This document shows positions 63,383 through 64,000 of a stretch of DNA of 64,000 nt, piece by piece (the first letter of the stretch is position 1; every line of letters begins with the position of its first letter). The position numbers and the translations under genes were made by a program. The notes under the pieces are model-generated. The model had not been told where the DNA came from, did not search any database, and saw only the letters and a program-made list of their open reading frames with translations. The stretch is from Sphingobacterium shayense (lineage in GTDB: Bacteria; Bacteroidota; Bacteroidia; Sphingobacteriales; Sphingobacteriaceae): contig NZ_JABMCQ010000003.1 of assembly GCF_013179575.1 (NCBI RefSeq), forward strand, positions 1-64,000, given 5' to 3'.

Positions 63383-63847
63383 TTAGCAACATCCAGAACC
63401 AGGGGCGCAGGAGTTATTGTTGGATTCCAGTAGTTCTATTTTCAGCATTTCTGTAGGAACTCCACAAGCGTCGCTCGCCAAACAGGCCGTTTGTTTGTTT
63501 TTTAGCACAAAATGCTTTCCGTTGAAATCCAAGTCGTATTTACCTATTGTTTCACTTTGATATTCTACCTCAATTTCTGCGTCTTTGATACCTAATTTTT
63601 CCTCCGAAAGGTTGATAATATGGAGTAGCTTGCCAGGTTTTAAACGATGTTCAAAATCATCAGCATTCCATAGTTGAAAATTTACGACTAGCTCATTGCG
63701 GATCACACCCCCGCAGTCAATGAAATTTTTGATAACCTGACCGACTTCGGTTACGTGGAAGTGTTCGGGGACGAATGTTCCATCTTCTAACTGAAATTCA
63801 ACATTGTCTAATGCTGGTAGAATTTCTTTGATTTTTGACAGTCTCAT
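63383..63847 (-). CDS. DUF6428 family protein of the arsenic operon
   Basis: A 154-residue protein of unknown function that recurs in ars operons of Bacteroidota. It starts MRLSKIKEIL, has FVPEHFHVTEVG and LVVNFQLWNADDFEHRL in the middle, and ends with the cysteine-rich ESNNNSCAPGSGCC; earlier TACLASDACGVP has two more cysteines. The cysteine-rich tail is suited to binding arsenite or another thiophilic metal, perhaps handing it to the pump; this is inference. It lies 13 bases before the arsC-like gene and 65 bases after the end of the partial arsR. Confidence 0.8.
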   Translation of the reverse strand: MRLSKIKEILPALDNVEFQLEDGTFVPEHFHVTEVGQVIKNFIDCGGVIRNELVVNFQLWNADDFEHRLKPGKLLHIINLSEEKLGIKDAEIEVEYQSETIGKYDLDFNGKHFVLKNKQTACLASDACGVPTEMLKIELLESNNNSCAPGSGCC

Positions 63848-63912
63848 ATTAATTGAATTTATAAATGAATATTATATACATGCTATATGACGATATTATA
63901 TAGTTAAGAAAT

Positions 63913-64000
63913 CTAGGAACAGCAGGTAGTCACTTTTACTTCTTGATTGAAAAATGAGTTTAATTCCGATTGGACTTCTTTCCATATATTTTCATTAATG
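63913..64000 (-). CDS. arsR: C-terminus of a probable ArsR family regulator, cut by the window edge
   Basis: The last 28 codons of a minus-strand gene running off the window end. They read INENIWKEVQSEL, then NSFFNQEVKV and a terminal TTCCS, stop at 63913-63915. This resembles the C-terminal helix of Bacteroidota ArsR proteins (an I-N-x-E/N-x-W opening, then a basic-aromatic F-F stretch and a terminal Cys-Cys). It heads the ars operon, where the repressor normally sits. Too short to be certain. Confidence 0.55.
   Translation of the reverse strand, partial: INENIWKEVQSELNSFFNQEVKVTTCCS

Noticed and set aside
63383..63420. The cysteine-rich end of the DUF6428 gene as a separate small metallothionein
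   Set aside because: The frame is continuous with the upstream 140 residues.

Overview
The window looks like chromosome from a member of the Bacteroidota, most likely family Sphingobacteriaceae (Sphingobacterium, Olivibacter, Parapedobacter or Pedobacter relatives). This is inferred from three SusC/SusD outer-membrane pairs, a siderophore TonB-dependent receptor, AT-rich A-tract leaders in place of Shine-Dalgarno sites, a WcaF/WcaI/Wzi-type exopolysaccharide locus, a ligase-associated LPD/Lhr/PdeM repair cluster and a DUF6428 arsenic operon. I see no rRNA, tRNA, CRISPR array, insertion sequence or phage gene. Gene density is high and nearly all genes look intact.

Layout. (1) 1-12444, plus strand: the distal part of an exopolysaccharide/capsule operon. 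It runs truncated glycosyltransferase, polysaccharide pyruvyl transferase, EpsG-type polymerase, glycosyltransferase, two hexapeptide acyltransferases, WcaI-like glycosyltransferase, Wzi-like outer-membrane protein, UDP-glucose dehydrogenase, two tandem cytidylyltransferase-fold proteins, mannose-1-phosphate guanylyltransferase and an aldose-epimerase-like protein. Spacing is a few bases to about 70 bases throughout. The initiating transferase, flippase and Wza/Wzc export genes are not in the window. (2) 12708-14033: a two-gene module of a YqcI/YcgG (GntA-type heme N-hydroxylase) protein and a DUF1989 (urea-carboxylase-associated) protein, which suggests chemistry on a guanidino or urea compound. 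(3) 14784-19658: SusC/SusD pair 1, whose SusC carries two N-terminal carboxypeptidase-like domains. (4) 19939-26233: a Crp/Fnr regulator with a reductase, a divergent EamA exporter and MocR regulator, and a methyltransferase with rsgA. (5) 26471-35402: SusC/SusD pair 2, a murein-peptide salvage pair (NlpC/P60 endopeptidase and dipeptide epimerase), a glycosylasparaginase and msrA. (6) 35474-39400: topoisomerase IV/gyrase A subunit and ispE. (7) 39789-48805: siderophore receptor with PepSY membrane protein, then SusC/SusD pair 3. (8) 49062-54813: four-gene ligase-associated DNA repair operon. (9) 54825-59302, minus strand: MepB, two GNAT proteins, NhaA and an AGCS symporter. (10) 59532-61600: Ktr/Trk-type potassium uptake pair. 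(11) 61718-64000, minus strand: arsenic operon (ACR3, ArsC-like, DUF6428, and the last 28 codons of a probable arsR cut by the window edge).

The leaders of the outer-membrane receptor genes carry distinct inverted repeats of operator type: 31221-31248 (SusC 2), 39739-39758 (siderophore receptor) and 43850-43888 (SusC 3, an 18-base perfect palindrome plus a shifted half copy). No sigma/anti-sigma gene accompanies these loci, so each may answer to a separate DNA-binding regulator encoded elsewhere. The guanidino module and the SusC 1 leader (a 33-codon ORF joined to susC by an overlapping stop/start) are the least explained parts of the window. All functions rest on reading motifs and family resemblance by eye; no search was run.
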